Made by a program: the position numbers and the translations under genes. A stretch of DNA of 64,000 nt from contig NZ_CP109150.1 of the NCBI RefSeq assembly GCF_035920365.1, positions 2,418,001-2,482,000 of the forward strand. The letters run 5' to 3'. Source of the stretch: Micromonospora sp. NBC_01740 (lineage in GTDB: Bacteria > Actinomycetota > Actinomycetes > Mycobacteriales > Micromonosporaceae). Of the stretch, positions 35,593 to 43,468 are shown one piece after another; the first letter of the stretch is position 1, and every line of letters begins with the position of its first letter. The notes under the pieces are model-generated. The model made no database searches and was not told where the DNA came from. It was given only the letters and a program-made list of their open reading frames with translations.

Positions 35593-36641
35593 GCCAGTCC
35601 CTCCAGTGTGGGTGAGTCGGCGGCGGGGCTGGGCTGCGGCGCCGCGCCGACACCGAAGAAGGCCCGTCGGCGCAGTTGCGCCCACCGGCCGGCGGGGCCG
35701 CGCTCGCGCCCCCTGACCCGGGTGCCGCTGACCTCGGTGCCCGCGTGGCGGGCCGCCTCCTGGGCGGCCTGCGGCAGCGAGCGCACGCCCTCGTCCCGGA
35801 CGAGGGTCGGGCGGCGTTCCTGCCCCGCACCGAGCGCGGACAGCACGGTCGGCAGCAGGGCGGCGGCGGCCATCGCGTAGCCCTCCGCCGAGGGGTGGAA
35901 ACGGTCCCAGGCGAACATCCGGGTCGGCTCCGCCGTGAACCGGGGACCGAGCAGGTCGCCGAGGGAGACCGTCCAGCCGCCGGCCTCGACCACGGCCACC
36001 GTCTGGGCGGCGGCGAGCTGCCGGCTCCAGTGCCGGGCCAGCCACCGCAGCGGCGGCTGGATCGGCCGGATCGCGCCCAGGTCGGGGCAGGTGCCGACGA
36101 CCACCTCGCAGCCGGCCGCGCGCAGCGTGCGGACCGCGTCGACCAGGTAGCGCACCGCCAGGGCGAACGGTGCGCGGTTGGTCACGTCGTTGCCGCCGAT
36201 CAGGATCACCGCGACGTCGGGCTGGCACTCCAGCGCCGCCTCCACCTGGTGCCGCAGCACCGCCGAGATGGCGCCCACCACGGCGAAGCGGTGCAGCCGG
36301 ACGGGGCGTTGCAGGCGGCGGGACAGCCCGGTGGCGAGCAGGGCGCCGGGCGTCTCCCGGCGGCGGTGCACGCCGTAGCCGGCGGCCGACGAGTCGCCGA
36401 GCACGACGACGGTGACCGGCGGGCCGGGCAGCTTCGCGCCGTAGACGCCGTCGCAGCGCGGCGGGGGCGCCTCGGCCATCGGGATCGTGCGGCGGGCCTG
36501 CCGGGCCTGCCCGAGGAGCACGCCGCCGGTCGCCACCACGGCCGCGGCGGTGGCGCCCGTGCCGATCGCCGCGAGGCGGGCGACCTGCCGGGCGCGCTGC
36601 CAGCGCGGACCAACCGGGACGACGGAACCAGCGACCCCCAT
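35589..36641 (-). CDS. SGNH/GDSL-type hydrolase (first of tandem pair)
   Basis: 350 residues. An N-terminal hydrophobic segment (ARLAAIGTGATAAAVVATGGVLLG) suggests membrane anchoring or export. SGNH blocks: VTVVVLGDSSAAGYGV, FAVVGAISAVL (second-block Gly), VILIGGNDVTNR, and DRFHPSAEGYAMA. It differs from the second copy by a C-terminal extension of ~80 basic residues after the catalytic His (TLVRDEGVRSLPQAAQEAAR, RGRERGPAGRWAQLRRRAFF). Both may act on the same envelope polymer. It is divergent from the DUF1232 gene. Confidence 0.88.
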   Translation of the reverse strand: MGVAGSVVPVGPRWQRARQVARLAAIGTGATAAAVVATGGVLLGQARQARRTIPMAEAPPPRCDGVYGAKLPGPPVTVVVLGDSSAAGYGVHRRRETPGALLATGLSRRLQRPVRLHRFAVVGAISAVLRHQVEAALECQPDVAVILIGGNDVTNRAPFALAVRYLVDAVRTLRAAGCEVVVGTCPDLGAIRPIQPPLRWLARHWSRQLAAAQTVAVVEAGGWTVSLGDLLGPRFTAEPTRMFAWDRFHPSAEGYAMAAAALLPTVLSALGAGQERRPTLVRDEGVRSLPQAAQEAARHAGTEVSGTRVRGRERGPAGRWAQLRRRAFFGVGAAPQPSPAADSPTLEGLA

Positions 36642-36789
36642 ACAGCGACATTATCGCGCCGGCACGACACACCGCTGTCGTCGTGTCGGCTCGCGGGTGC
36701 CTGGAAGGCGACGCTCCTGGGTACCTGTACGGGTGACCGGGGGACGGTTGCGCGGGCACGCCACCCTGGCACGTGGAGAGGGGCCGAAC

Positions 36790-37146
36790 ATGGGGAAGAC
36801 ATTGAAGCGCACGGCGGCGTTCAGCGCGCTGGCCCGGGCACTCGCGGCCGGGTCGCGGGGCGGGCCGTCGCTCGGGGCACGGCTTGGCGCGCTGCCGCGG
36901 ATGATCCGGGCCACCACCCGGGGGGAGTACGACGGCGGCCTGCGGCTGGCCCTGATGACCGCGGCGACGGCGTACATCGTCTCGCCGGTCGACCTGCTTC
37001 CCGAGATCCCGCTGGCGATCTTCGGGCTGGCCGACGACGCGGTCATGGTGACCTGGCTGGCCGGCAGCGTGCTGGCCGAGACCGAGCGGTTCCTGGAGTG
37101 GGAGGCCCGGCGCAGCTCGGTGATCCCCGGACACGTGGCGTCCTGA
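36790..37146 (+). CDS. DUF1232 (YkvA-like) membrane protein
   Basis: 118 residues, ATG after TGGAGAGGGGCC. The DUF1232 core is LALMTAATAYIVSPVDLLPE followed by FGLADDAVMVTWLAGSV, with the conserved SPVDLLPE turn between short hydrophobic helices. Function is unknown. It precedes the cystathionine beta-synthase gene by 77 bases and may share its transcript. Confidence 0.88.
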   Translation: MGKTLKRTAAFSALARALAAGSRGGPSLGARLGALPRMIRATTRGEYDGGLRLALMTAATAYIVSPVDLLPEIPLAIFGLADDAVMVTWLAGSVLAETERFLEWEARRSSVIPGHVAS

Positions 37147-37223
37147 ACCCACGTACCCTGGGGCGTCGAGAAGACGTCTGCCCGGCCGCCGCCGGCGGCG
37201 CCGGAGGAGAAGGGCACAACGAG

Positions 37224-38594
37224 GTGCGGTACTACGACAACGTCGTCGAGCTGATCGGCAACACCCCGCTGGTACGGCTGCGCAACGTCACGGCCGGGAT
37301 CCAGGCCACCGTGCTGGCGAAGGTGGAGTACCTCAACCCGGGCGGCTCGGTGAAGGACCGGATCGCGCTGCGGATGGTGGAGGACGCGGAGAAGGCGGGC
37401 ATCCTCCAGCCGGGCGGCACGATCGTCGAGCCGACCAGCGGAAACACCGGCGTCGGGCTGGCGCTGGTGGCGCAACTGCGGGGCTACAGGTGCGTCTTCG
37501 TCTGCCCCGACAAGGTCAGCCAGGACAAGCAGGACGTGCTGCGCGCGTACGGCGCGGAGGTGGTGGTCTGCCCGACCGCCGTCGCGCCGGAGGACCCGCG
37601 CTCCTACTACAACGTCTCCGACCGGCTGGCCCGGGAGATCCCCGGCGCGTGGAAGCCCAACCAGTACAGCAACCCGGCCAACCCGCGCTCGCACTACGAG
37701 ACCACCGGCCCTGAGCTGTGGGAGCAGACCGGGGGCGAGCTCACCCACTTCGTGGCGGGCGTCGGCACCGGCGGCACCATCTCCGGCATCGGGCGCTACC
37801 TGAAGGAGGCGTCGGAGGGGCGGGTCAAGGTCGTCGGCGCCGACCCGGAGGGTTCCGTCTACTCCGGCGGCACCGGCCGGCCGTACCTGGTCGAGGGTGT
37901 CGGCGAGGACTTCTGGCCGGAGACGTACGACCGGGGTGTCGCCGACGAGATCATCGAGGTCTCCGACAAGGCGTCCTTCGAGATGACCCGGCGGTTGGCG
38001 CGCGAGGAGGGGCTGCTGGTCGGCGGCTCCTGCGGGATGGCCGTCGTGGCCGCCCTGGAGGTGGCCCGCAAGGCCGGCCCGGACGACGTGGTCGTGGTGC
38101 TGCTGCCGGACAGCGGCAAGGGCTACCTGTCCAAGATCTTCAACGACACCTGGATGGCCCGGTACGGCTTCCTGGACAACTCGGGCACCGAGCCGACGGT
38201 CGCCGACGCGCTCGCCGGCAAGCCGGGCGGCCTGCCCGAGCTGGTGCACGTGCACCCGACCGAGACGGTCCGCGACGCGATCGACTACATGCGCGAGTAC
38301 GGCGTCTCGCAGCTCCCGGTACTCAAGGCCGAGCCCCCGGTGGTGACCGGCGAGGTGGCCGGCTCGATCGCCGAGAAGGACCTGCTCGACGCGCTCTTCA
38401 CCGGCCAGGCGCACCTGCACGACACCATCGAGCGGCACATGGCCGAGCCGCTGCCGATGATCGGCGGCGGGCAGCCGGTGAGCGAGGCGGTCGGCCTCCT
38501 GGAGAAGTCCGACGCCGCCCTGGTGCTGGTCGACGGCAAGCCGAAGGGCGTCCTCACCCGGCAGGACCTGCTGGCCCACCTCGGCGCCCGCTGA
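37224..38594 (+). CDS. Cystathionine beta-synthase
   Basis: 456 residues from GTG 37224 (VRYYDNVVELIGNTPLVRL). The enzyme joins homocysteine and serine to cystathionine (reverse transsulfuration). PLP Lys44 is in LNPGGSVKDRIALRM; the PLP phosphate loop is GVGTGGTISGIGRYL and the asparagine loop PTSGNTGVG. Two C-terminal CBS domains (~330-456; ELVHVHPTETVRDAIDYMRE and HMAEPLPMIGGGQPVSEAVG) give it the vertebrate-like layout used by actinobacteria. A cystathionine gamma-synthase at 47.8 kb acts in the same pathway. Confidence 0.95.
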   Translation: MRYYDNVVELIGNTPLVRLRNVTAGIQATVLAKVEYLNPGGSVKDRIALRMVEDAEKAGILQPGGTIVEPTSGNTGVGLALVAQLRGYRCVFVCPDKVSQDKQDVLRAYGAEVVVCPTAVAPEDPRSYYNVSDRLAREIPGAWKPNQYSNPANPRSHYETTGPELWEQTGGELTHFVAGVGTGGTISGIGRYLKEASEGRVKVVGADPEGSVYSGGTGRPYLVEGVGEDFWPETYDRGVADEIIEVSDKASFEMTRRLAREEGLLVGGSCGMAVVAALEVARKAGPDDVVVVLLPDSGKGYLSKIFNDTWMARYGFLDNSGTEPTVADALAGKPGGLPELVHVHPTETVRDAIDYMREYGVSQLPVLKAEPPVVTGEVAGSIAEKDLLDALFTGQAHLHDTIERHMAEPLPMIGGGQPVSEAVGLLEKSDAALVLVDGKPKGVLTRQDLLAHLGAR

Positions 38595-38611
38595 CCCGGA
38601 CGACGTCCGCA

Positions 38612-38645
38612 CGAGGGCCCTTCCCCGCCCGGGGAGGGGCCCTCG
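38612..38645. terminator. Bidirectional hairpin terminator
   Basis: CGAGGGCCCTTCCCC (38612-38626) pairs with 38631-38645 with one T-G wobble, around a 4-base loop. It lies between the convergent cystathionine beta-synthase and GNAT genes. Confidence 0.8.
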
Positions 38646-38688
38646 CCGTGCCTGCCGCGCCCGCGCCGGAGGGCAGGCACACCCTCGC

Positions 38689-39198
38689 TCAGAGCCCTCG
38701 GGCGTACCGGAGCTGGGACGTGACCGCCGGGCCGATGTGCTCGTCGCGTTCGGTGCCGGTGGGGGTCCAGCCGCCGCGCTCGTAGAAGCGCCGGGCGTGC
38801 GCGTTGTCCCGCAGCACCCAGAGGACCGCGCGGGACCAGCCGCGGGCGCGCATGGCGTCCAGGGCATCGACCATCAGGGTGCGCCCGGTGCCCCGGCCGC
38901 GTTCGGCGGGTTCGAGGTGGATGGCGTTGAGCAGGCCGGTCACCGGGTCGCCCTCGTCGTCCGGGCCGAGATAGCTGAAGCCGACCAGCCGGCCGGCGCG
39001 CTCGGCCACCGTCATCCGGTGCTCGTCCCGCTCCCACGTCCACCGCTCGGTCCAGTACGCGCCCATCGCCTCGGGCGTCGGGTCGGCCAGCGCCCGCGCC
39101 GGCAGGAAGGACGCGTAGGCGGCGACCCGGGAACGCTGGTGCAGCGCGCCCACCGCCATCAGGTCGTCGACGGTGGCGGGGCGCAGGGTGACCGTCAC
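38689..39198 (-). CDS. GNAT-family N-acetyltransferase
   Basis: 169 residues from the GTG at 39196-39198, which overlaps the RNase Z stop (GTGA). The GNAT fold is clear: [20 protein letters not shown], then [20 protein letters not shown] (acetyl-CoA loop), and [21 protein letters not shown]. Substrate unknown; it is probably translated together with RNase Z. Confidence 0.88.
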   Translation of the reverse strand: MTVTLRPATVDDLMAVGALHQRSRVAAYASFLPARALADPTPEAMGAYWTERWTWERDEHRMTVAERAGRLVGFSYLGPDDEGDPVTGLLNAIHLEPAERGRGTGRTLMVDALDAMRARGWSRAVLWVLRDNAHARRFYERGGWTPTGTERDEHIGPAVTSQLRYARGL

Positions 39199-40118
39199 CC
39201 GGCCGAGGCTACCCGCCGGGGCGGAACCTGCACGGTCGTCAGGTCCTCGGCGATCACCAGGTCGCCGTCGAAGTGCGCGCGGGCCTCGTCGGCGAAGCGG
39301 GCCGGGTCGGCGTACCGCTGGGAGAAGTGGGTGAGCACGAGCCGGCGTACGCCCGACTCGGCCGCCACCCGCGCGGCCTGGCCCGCCGTGAGGTGCCCGA
39401 CCTCGGCGGCCAGCGCGGCCTCCGAGTCGAGGAACGTCGACTCGATGACCAGCAGGTCGGCGTGCTCGGCGAGGGCGTACACCCCGTCGCAGAGGCCGGT
39501 GTCCATGACGAAGGCGAACCGCTGCCCGGGCCGGGGCACGCTCACCTCGTCGCGGGTGACGCGGCGCCCGTCGACGTCGAGGTGGCCGACGCGGATCAGC
39601 TCCCCGACCGCCGGCCCGGCGATGCCGTACGCGGCCAGCCGCTCCGGCAACATCCGGCAGCCGTCCGGCTCGACGAGCCGGTAGCCGTACGTCTCGATCG
39701 GGTGCCGCAGCCGGCGGGCCTCCAGCGTGCCGACGCCCAGCGTTATGCGCTGCCCGTCGGACTCGATGGGCTCGACGCGCAGCTCGGCGGTCTCGTGGAA
39801 GCTGGCGGCGTGCCGCAGCCGCGCGAAGTATTCCGCGCCGCCGGCCGGGAAGTGCACCGCCACCGGGTGCGGCACCCGGTCGAGGGAGAGCCGCTGGATG
39901 GTGCCGGGCAGGCCGAGGCAGTGGTCGCCGTGGAAGTGGGTGACGCAGATCCGGGTCAGGTCGGTGGCGGTGACCGTGGTGTGCAGGAGCTGCCGCTGGC
40001 TGCCCTCGCCCGGGTCGAAGAGGATCACCTCGCCGTCCCAGCGCAGCACGTACCCGTTGTGGTTGCGCTGCCGGGTGGGGGCCTGGCTGGCCGTCCCGAG
40101 CACCACCAGCTCGCGCAT
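39195..40118 (-). CDS. rnz: Ribonuclease Z
   Basis: 307 residues from ATG 40116-40118. RNase Z trims tRNA 3' trailers before CCA addition, needed here as the tRNA-Leu in this window has no encoded CCA. The beta-lactamase-fold zinc motif [14 protein letters not shown] is at 61-66, with MDTGLC, ESTFLD and [11 protein letters not shown] as further metal ligands. Length matches the short bacterial form. An unusually strong ribosome-binding sequence and micro-ORF lie upstream in the same direction. Confidence 0.93.
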   Translation of the reverse strand: MRELVVLGTASQAPTRQRNHNGYVLRWDGEVILFDPGEGSQRQLLHTTVTATDLTRICVTHFHGDHCLGLPGTIQRLSLDRVPHPVAVHFPAGGAEYFARLRHAASFHETAELRVEPIESDGQRITLGVGTLEARRLRHPIETYGYRLVEPDGCRMLPERLAAYGIAGPAVGELIRVGHLDVDGRRVTRDEVSVPRPGQRFAFVMDTGLCDGVYALAEHADLLVIESTFLDSEAALAAEVGHLTAGQAARVAAESGVRRLVLTHFSQRYADPARFADEARAHFDGDLVIAEDLTTVQVPPRRVASAG

Positions 40119-40331
40119 CGACACGGTGACCTCCGGCTGCGTCGGCCAACCGGCCTGCGGAAAGGGTCGACCCCCGGGGCTTCCGTGCTCGCGCACGGGC
40201 CGGCTGGACTGGGCCGGCACCCCGGGGGTCGGGTGGCTGTCGTGGTTTCGCCGCACCGCTGCCACACGGTCTCGACGATGGTGCTGTGTTGCCCGCCTCG
40301 CGGCGGACGGTTTCACTGTCGAGGACAGCGG

Positions 40332-40370
40332 CTAGCGGACAGCCACCTCACGAGTCCGATTGCTATACAA
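40332..40370 (-). CDS. Candidate micro-ORF with near-perfect anti-16S ribosome site
   Basis: On the minus strand AAAGGAGGTGGTCC (40375-40388) can pair with all 14 last bases before the 16S rRNA tail (one G-U wobble). A TTG follows at 40370 and gives a 12-residue peptide (LYSNRTREVAVR) ending at TAG 40332-40334; an in-frame GTG at 40403 would add 11 residues. It is the main feature of the 354-base gap 40119-40472 and runs toward rnz, 214 bases away. It may be a leader peptide or a tiny protein; no function is known to me. Confidence 0.35.
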   Translation of the reverse strand: MYSNRTREVAVR

Positions 40371-40472
40371 GTCTGGACCACCTCCTTTCCCGTGTACCGC
40401 CACGCTATCCAGCCCGCGCGCCGCCGGCAACGGATTTCGATCACACAGCGCCGGGGAATGGCGGGCCGGCGC

Positions 40473-41657
40473 TCAGGTGTTCTCGGCGATGCCGATCGGG
40501 CCCTCGCGGGGGCCCTCCTCGCTGGCCGGCTGCACGGCCAGCGACGGGAAGTCGGCCAGGTCGCCCTCCGGCTCGGCGTCCCACTCGGGGAAGACCAGGT
40601 CGCTCTGGAGGTAGAGGCAGAGCAGCTGGGTGAGCTGGCGCAGGCCCTCCAGGTGGGTGCGCTCGTGCCCGTGGGTGGCGTCCACGCCGAAGCCGAGCAG
40701 CGCCACCCGGGCGTGCGCGCCGGCCTCCACCGCCGCCGCCACGTCCGAGCGGTAGTACTCGAAGACGTCCCGGACCAGGTCCACCCCGTGCTCGGCGGCG
40801 ATCGAGGCCAGGTTGCGGGTCAGGTGGTAGTCGAACGGGCCCACGCCGTCGCCCATGGCCAGCGTGGCCGCGTCCTCGCGGGACTGCTGGCCGGGCGCCA
40901 CCACCGCGGCGTCCACGGAGACGATCTCCGCCACGTCGGGGTCGAGCCCGTGCGACGCCCCGTGCCCGATCTCCTCGGTCACGGTGACCAGCAGGTGCGC
41001 GGTGACCGCCGGGCGTACGCCGGCGTCGACCATCGCCTTGAGGGCGGTGAGGACCGCCGCCACGCCCGCCTTGTCGTCCAGGTGCCGGGACTTGACGTAC
41101 CCGCTGGGGGTGATCGTCGGGTTCGGCAGGAACGCCACGAAGTCGCCCGCGTCGATGCCGAGGGCGCGCAGCCCGGCGATGTCCTCGACCGGCTCGTCGA
41201 CCCGGACCTCGACGTGCTGCCAGCCGACGCCCTGGAGGTCCACGTCGTCGTTGTAGCGGTGGCCGCTGGCCTTGAGCGGCAGCACCTGGCCGGTGATCAC
41301 CCGCTCCAGGTCGTCGGTGAAGATCCGCACGTGCGCGCCCTCGGCGAACCGGGCGCTGTGCGTACCGATCGTCTTCAGCTCCAGCCGGCCGTTCTCCTTC
41401 AGCCGCTTCACCATGCCGCCGATGGTGTCGGTGTGCACCACGATCGCCCGGTCGGCGCCCGTCGAGCGGGGGCCGGGCAGGCAGGCGCTCAGCGCGCCGC
41501 GGCGGGTCAGCGTGGAGGGGATGCCGAGCGCGGAGAGCCGCTCGCCGACGTACTGCTGCACGTGGTCCGTACGCCCCGACGGGCTCGGGATCTCCAGCAG
41601 CTCCATCAGCACCTGGCGCAGGTAGTCCAGGTCGATCTCCAGGGGCCTCGGGCTCAC
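40473..41657 (-). CDS. NAGGN-system M42-family peptidase
   Basis: 394 residues from GTG 41655-41657, overlapping the synthetase stop (GTGA). The protein has the M42/M20-like two-metal layout: VHTDTIGGM, SRHLDDKAGVAAVL (bridging Asp), VTVTEEIGHGASHG (catalytic Glu), SVDAAVVAPG, and DATHGHERTHLEGL near the C-terminus. In the three-gene NAGGN cluster this peptidase is the third member; its proposed task is breakdown or turnover of the dipeptide, not shown directly. It is the last gene of the operon. Confidence 0.88.
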   Translation of the reverse strand: MSPRPLEIDLDYLRQVLMELLEIPSPSGRTDHVQQYVGERLSALGIPSTLTRRGALSACLPGPRSTGADRAIVVHTDTIGGMVKRLKENGRLELKTIGTHSARFAEGAHVRIFTDDLERVITGQVLPLKASGHRYNDDVDLQGVGWQHVEVRVDEPVEDIAGLRALGIDAGDFVAFLPNPTITPSGYVKSRHLDDKAGVAAVLTALKAMVDAGVRPAVTAHLLVTVTEEIGHGASHGLDPDVAEIVSVDAAVVAPGQQSREDAATLAMGDGVGPFDYHLTRNLASIAAEHGVDLVRDVFEYYRSDVAAAVEAGAHARVALLGFGVDATHGHERTHLEGLRQLTQLLCLYLQSDLVFPEWDAEPEGDLADFPSLAVQPASEEGPREGPIGIAENT

Positions 41658-43468
41658 GCGGCACCTCCCGGGCCGGCCGGGGTCCAGAGCCGCTGCGGCG
41701 CCCGGGTGCCGGGGAAGAGCAGGTCCACGAAGCGCTCGGCGGTCGGCTGCGGCTCGTGGTTGGCCAGGCCGGGCCGCTCGTTGGCCTCGATGAACACGTG
41801 CTCCGGGTGGTCCGGGGCGCCGACCAGCAGGTCCAGCCCGGTGACCGGGATGTCCAGCGCCCGGCTGGCCGCCACACACGCCTCGGCGATCGCGGGGTGC
41901 AGCTCGGCGGTGACGTCGTGGATGGTGCCGCCGGTGTGCAGGTTCGCGGTCCAGCGTACGGCCAGCACCTGCCCCTCGGGCAGCACGTCGTGCAGCTCGT
42001 GGCCGGCCTCGGCGAGCACGTCGCGGGTCATGTCGTCGAGCGGGATGCGGGACTCGCCACCGGTGGCGGCGGCCCGACGGCGGCTCTGCCGCTCGATCAG
42101 CTCGGCGATGTCGTGCACCCCGTCGCCGGTGATCGAGGCGGGGCGCCGGACGGCGGCGGCCACCACCTCGTGGTCGATGACGACGACGCGCAGGTCCTCG
42201 CCGGCGCGCATCTCCTCGATCAGCACGTCGGGGCAGAACCGGGCGGCCAACTCGACGGCGGCGGCCAGCGCCTCGGGAGTGCGTACGCCCACCGTGATGC
42301 CGTTGCCCTGCTCGCCGCGCGCCGGCTTCACCACCACCCGGCCGACCTCGGCGAGGAAGGCGACGTCGTCCTCGCCGCCGGTGGCGGTCCGGCCGCGCGG
42401 CACGGAGAGCCCCGCCTCGGTGAGGATCCGGCGGGTGACCCGCTTGTCGTCGCAGCGGCTCATCGCCACCGCCGAGGTCAGCTCCGACAGCGACTCGCGG
42501 GTCAGCACGGTCCGCCCGCCGCTGCTCAGCCGCAGCTCACCCCAGGCGGGGTCGGTGACCTCCACCCGGATGCCGCGCCGCATCGCCTCGTCGGCGACGA
42601 TCCTGGCGTACGGGTTGAGCTGGTCGTACCCCTCGGGCATGGCGGGCAGGAAGAGCCGCTCGTTGATCGGGTTCTTCCGCTTCACGCAGAGCGTCGCCGT
42701 GCGGTAGAAGCCGAGCCGCTCGTAGAGCCGGATCGCCCCGCCGTTCTCGGCGAGCACGGACAGGTCCACGTACGCCCGGCCCCGCTCGACCAGCCGGGCG
42801 GCCAGCGCGGTGATCAGCGCCTGGCCGGTGCCCGGCGGCGCGGTGTTGAAGTCGACGGTGAGGCACCACAGGCTGGCGCCGTTCTCCGGGTCGTCGAAGA
42901 CCGCGACGTGGTCGACGCCGGTGATGGTGCCGACGATCTCGCCGGTGGCGTCCTCGGCGACCAGGTGCAGGAACCGGTCGGTGCGCGCGTTGGCGACGAG
43001 CACGTCGACCCCGGCGGTGACCATGCCGTTGCGGGCGTAGATCCGGTTGACCGCGTCCGCGTCGGCGGCGTCGGCCAGCGGGCGGATGGTCAGCCCCGGC
43101 ACGTCGCCGTCGCCGGTCGGACGGTCACCGTCGAGCGGCAGCCGGTAGGTCAGCGACGGGTCGATGAACAGCTCGTCGGGCAGCCGGGACACCAGCACGT
43201 GCGGGTCGCGCAGGTAGATGCAGATGTCCCGGGAACCGGCGGCCTCGGAGCGCAGCACGGCGGCGACGGCGGCCTGGTCGACGAAGGTCTGCCCGAAGAC
43301 GAGCCGCCCCCAGCCGCAGTCCAGCACCACGTCGGTGTCGCCCTCCCGGGTCGGCGGCTCCGCCGGCTCCGGCGCCATCGGGTCGCCGCCGGGGCCCACC
43401 CGCTCCCGTCGTCGGCTGTTGCGCGACCGGTCGGTCCGGGCCGCGCCGGTCGCCAGGGTGTCGGTCAC
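41654..43468 (-). CDS. ngg: N-acetylglutaminylglutamine synthetase (GNAT/ATP-grasp fusion)
   Basis: 604 residues from GTG 43466-43468, overlapping the amidotransferase stop (GTGA). After a ~40-residue basic start, residues ~100-270 are a GNAT domain (GLTIRPLADAADADAVNRIY, DLSVLAENGGAIRLYERLGF) and ~310-604 an ATP-grasp ligase (SRCDDKRVTRRILTEAG, VVVKPARGEQGNGITVGV, VFIEANERPGLANHE). In Sinorhizobium and Pseudomonas, Ngg acetylates Gln and ligates a second Gln to make the NAGGN precursor. The fusion is diagnostic of this family. Confidence 0.92.
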   Translation of the reverse strand: MTDTLATGAARTDRSRNSRRRERVGPGGDPMAPEPAEPPTREGDTDVVLDCGWGRLVFGQTFVDQAAVAAVLRSEAAGSRDICIYLRDPHVLVSRLPDELFIDPSLTYRLPLDGDRPTGDGDVPGLTIRPLADAADADAVNRIYARNGMVTAGVDVLVANARTDRFLHLVAEDATGEIVGTITGVDHVAVFDDPENGASLWCLTVDFNTAPPGTGQALITALAARLVERGRAYVDLSVLAENGGAIRLYERLGFYRTATLCVKRKNPINERLFLPAMPEGYDQLNPYARIVADEAMRRGIRVEVTDPAWGELRLSSGGRTVLTRESLSELTSAVAMSRCDDKRVTRRILTEAGLSVPRGRTATGGEDDVAFLAEVGRVVVKPARGEQGNGITVGVRTPEALAAAVELAARFCPDVLIEEMRAGEDLRVVVIDHEVVAAAVRRPASITGDGVHDIAELIERQSRRRAAATGGESRIPLDDMTRDVLAEAGHELHDVLPEGQVLAVRWTANLHTGGTIHDVTAELHPAIAEACVAASRALDIPVTGLDLLVGAPDHPEHVFIEANERPGLANHEPQPTAERFVDLLFPGTRAPQRLWTPAGPGGAA

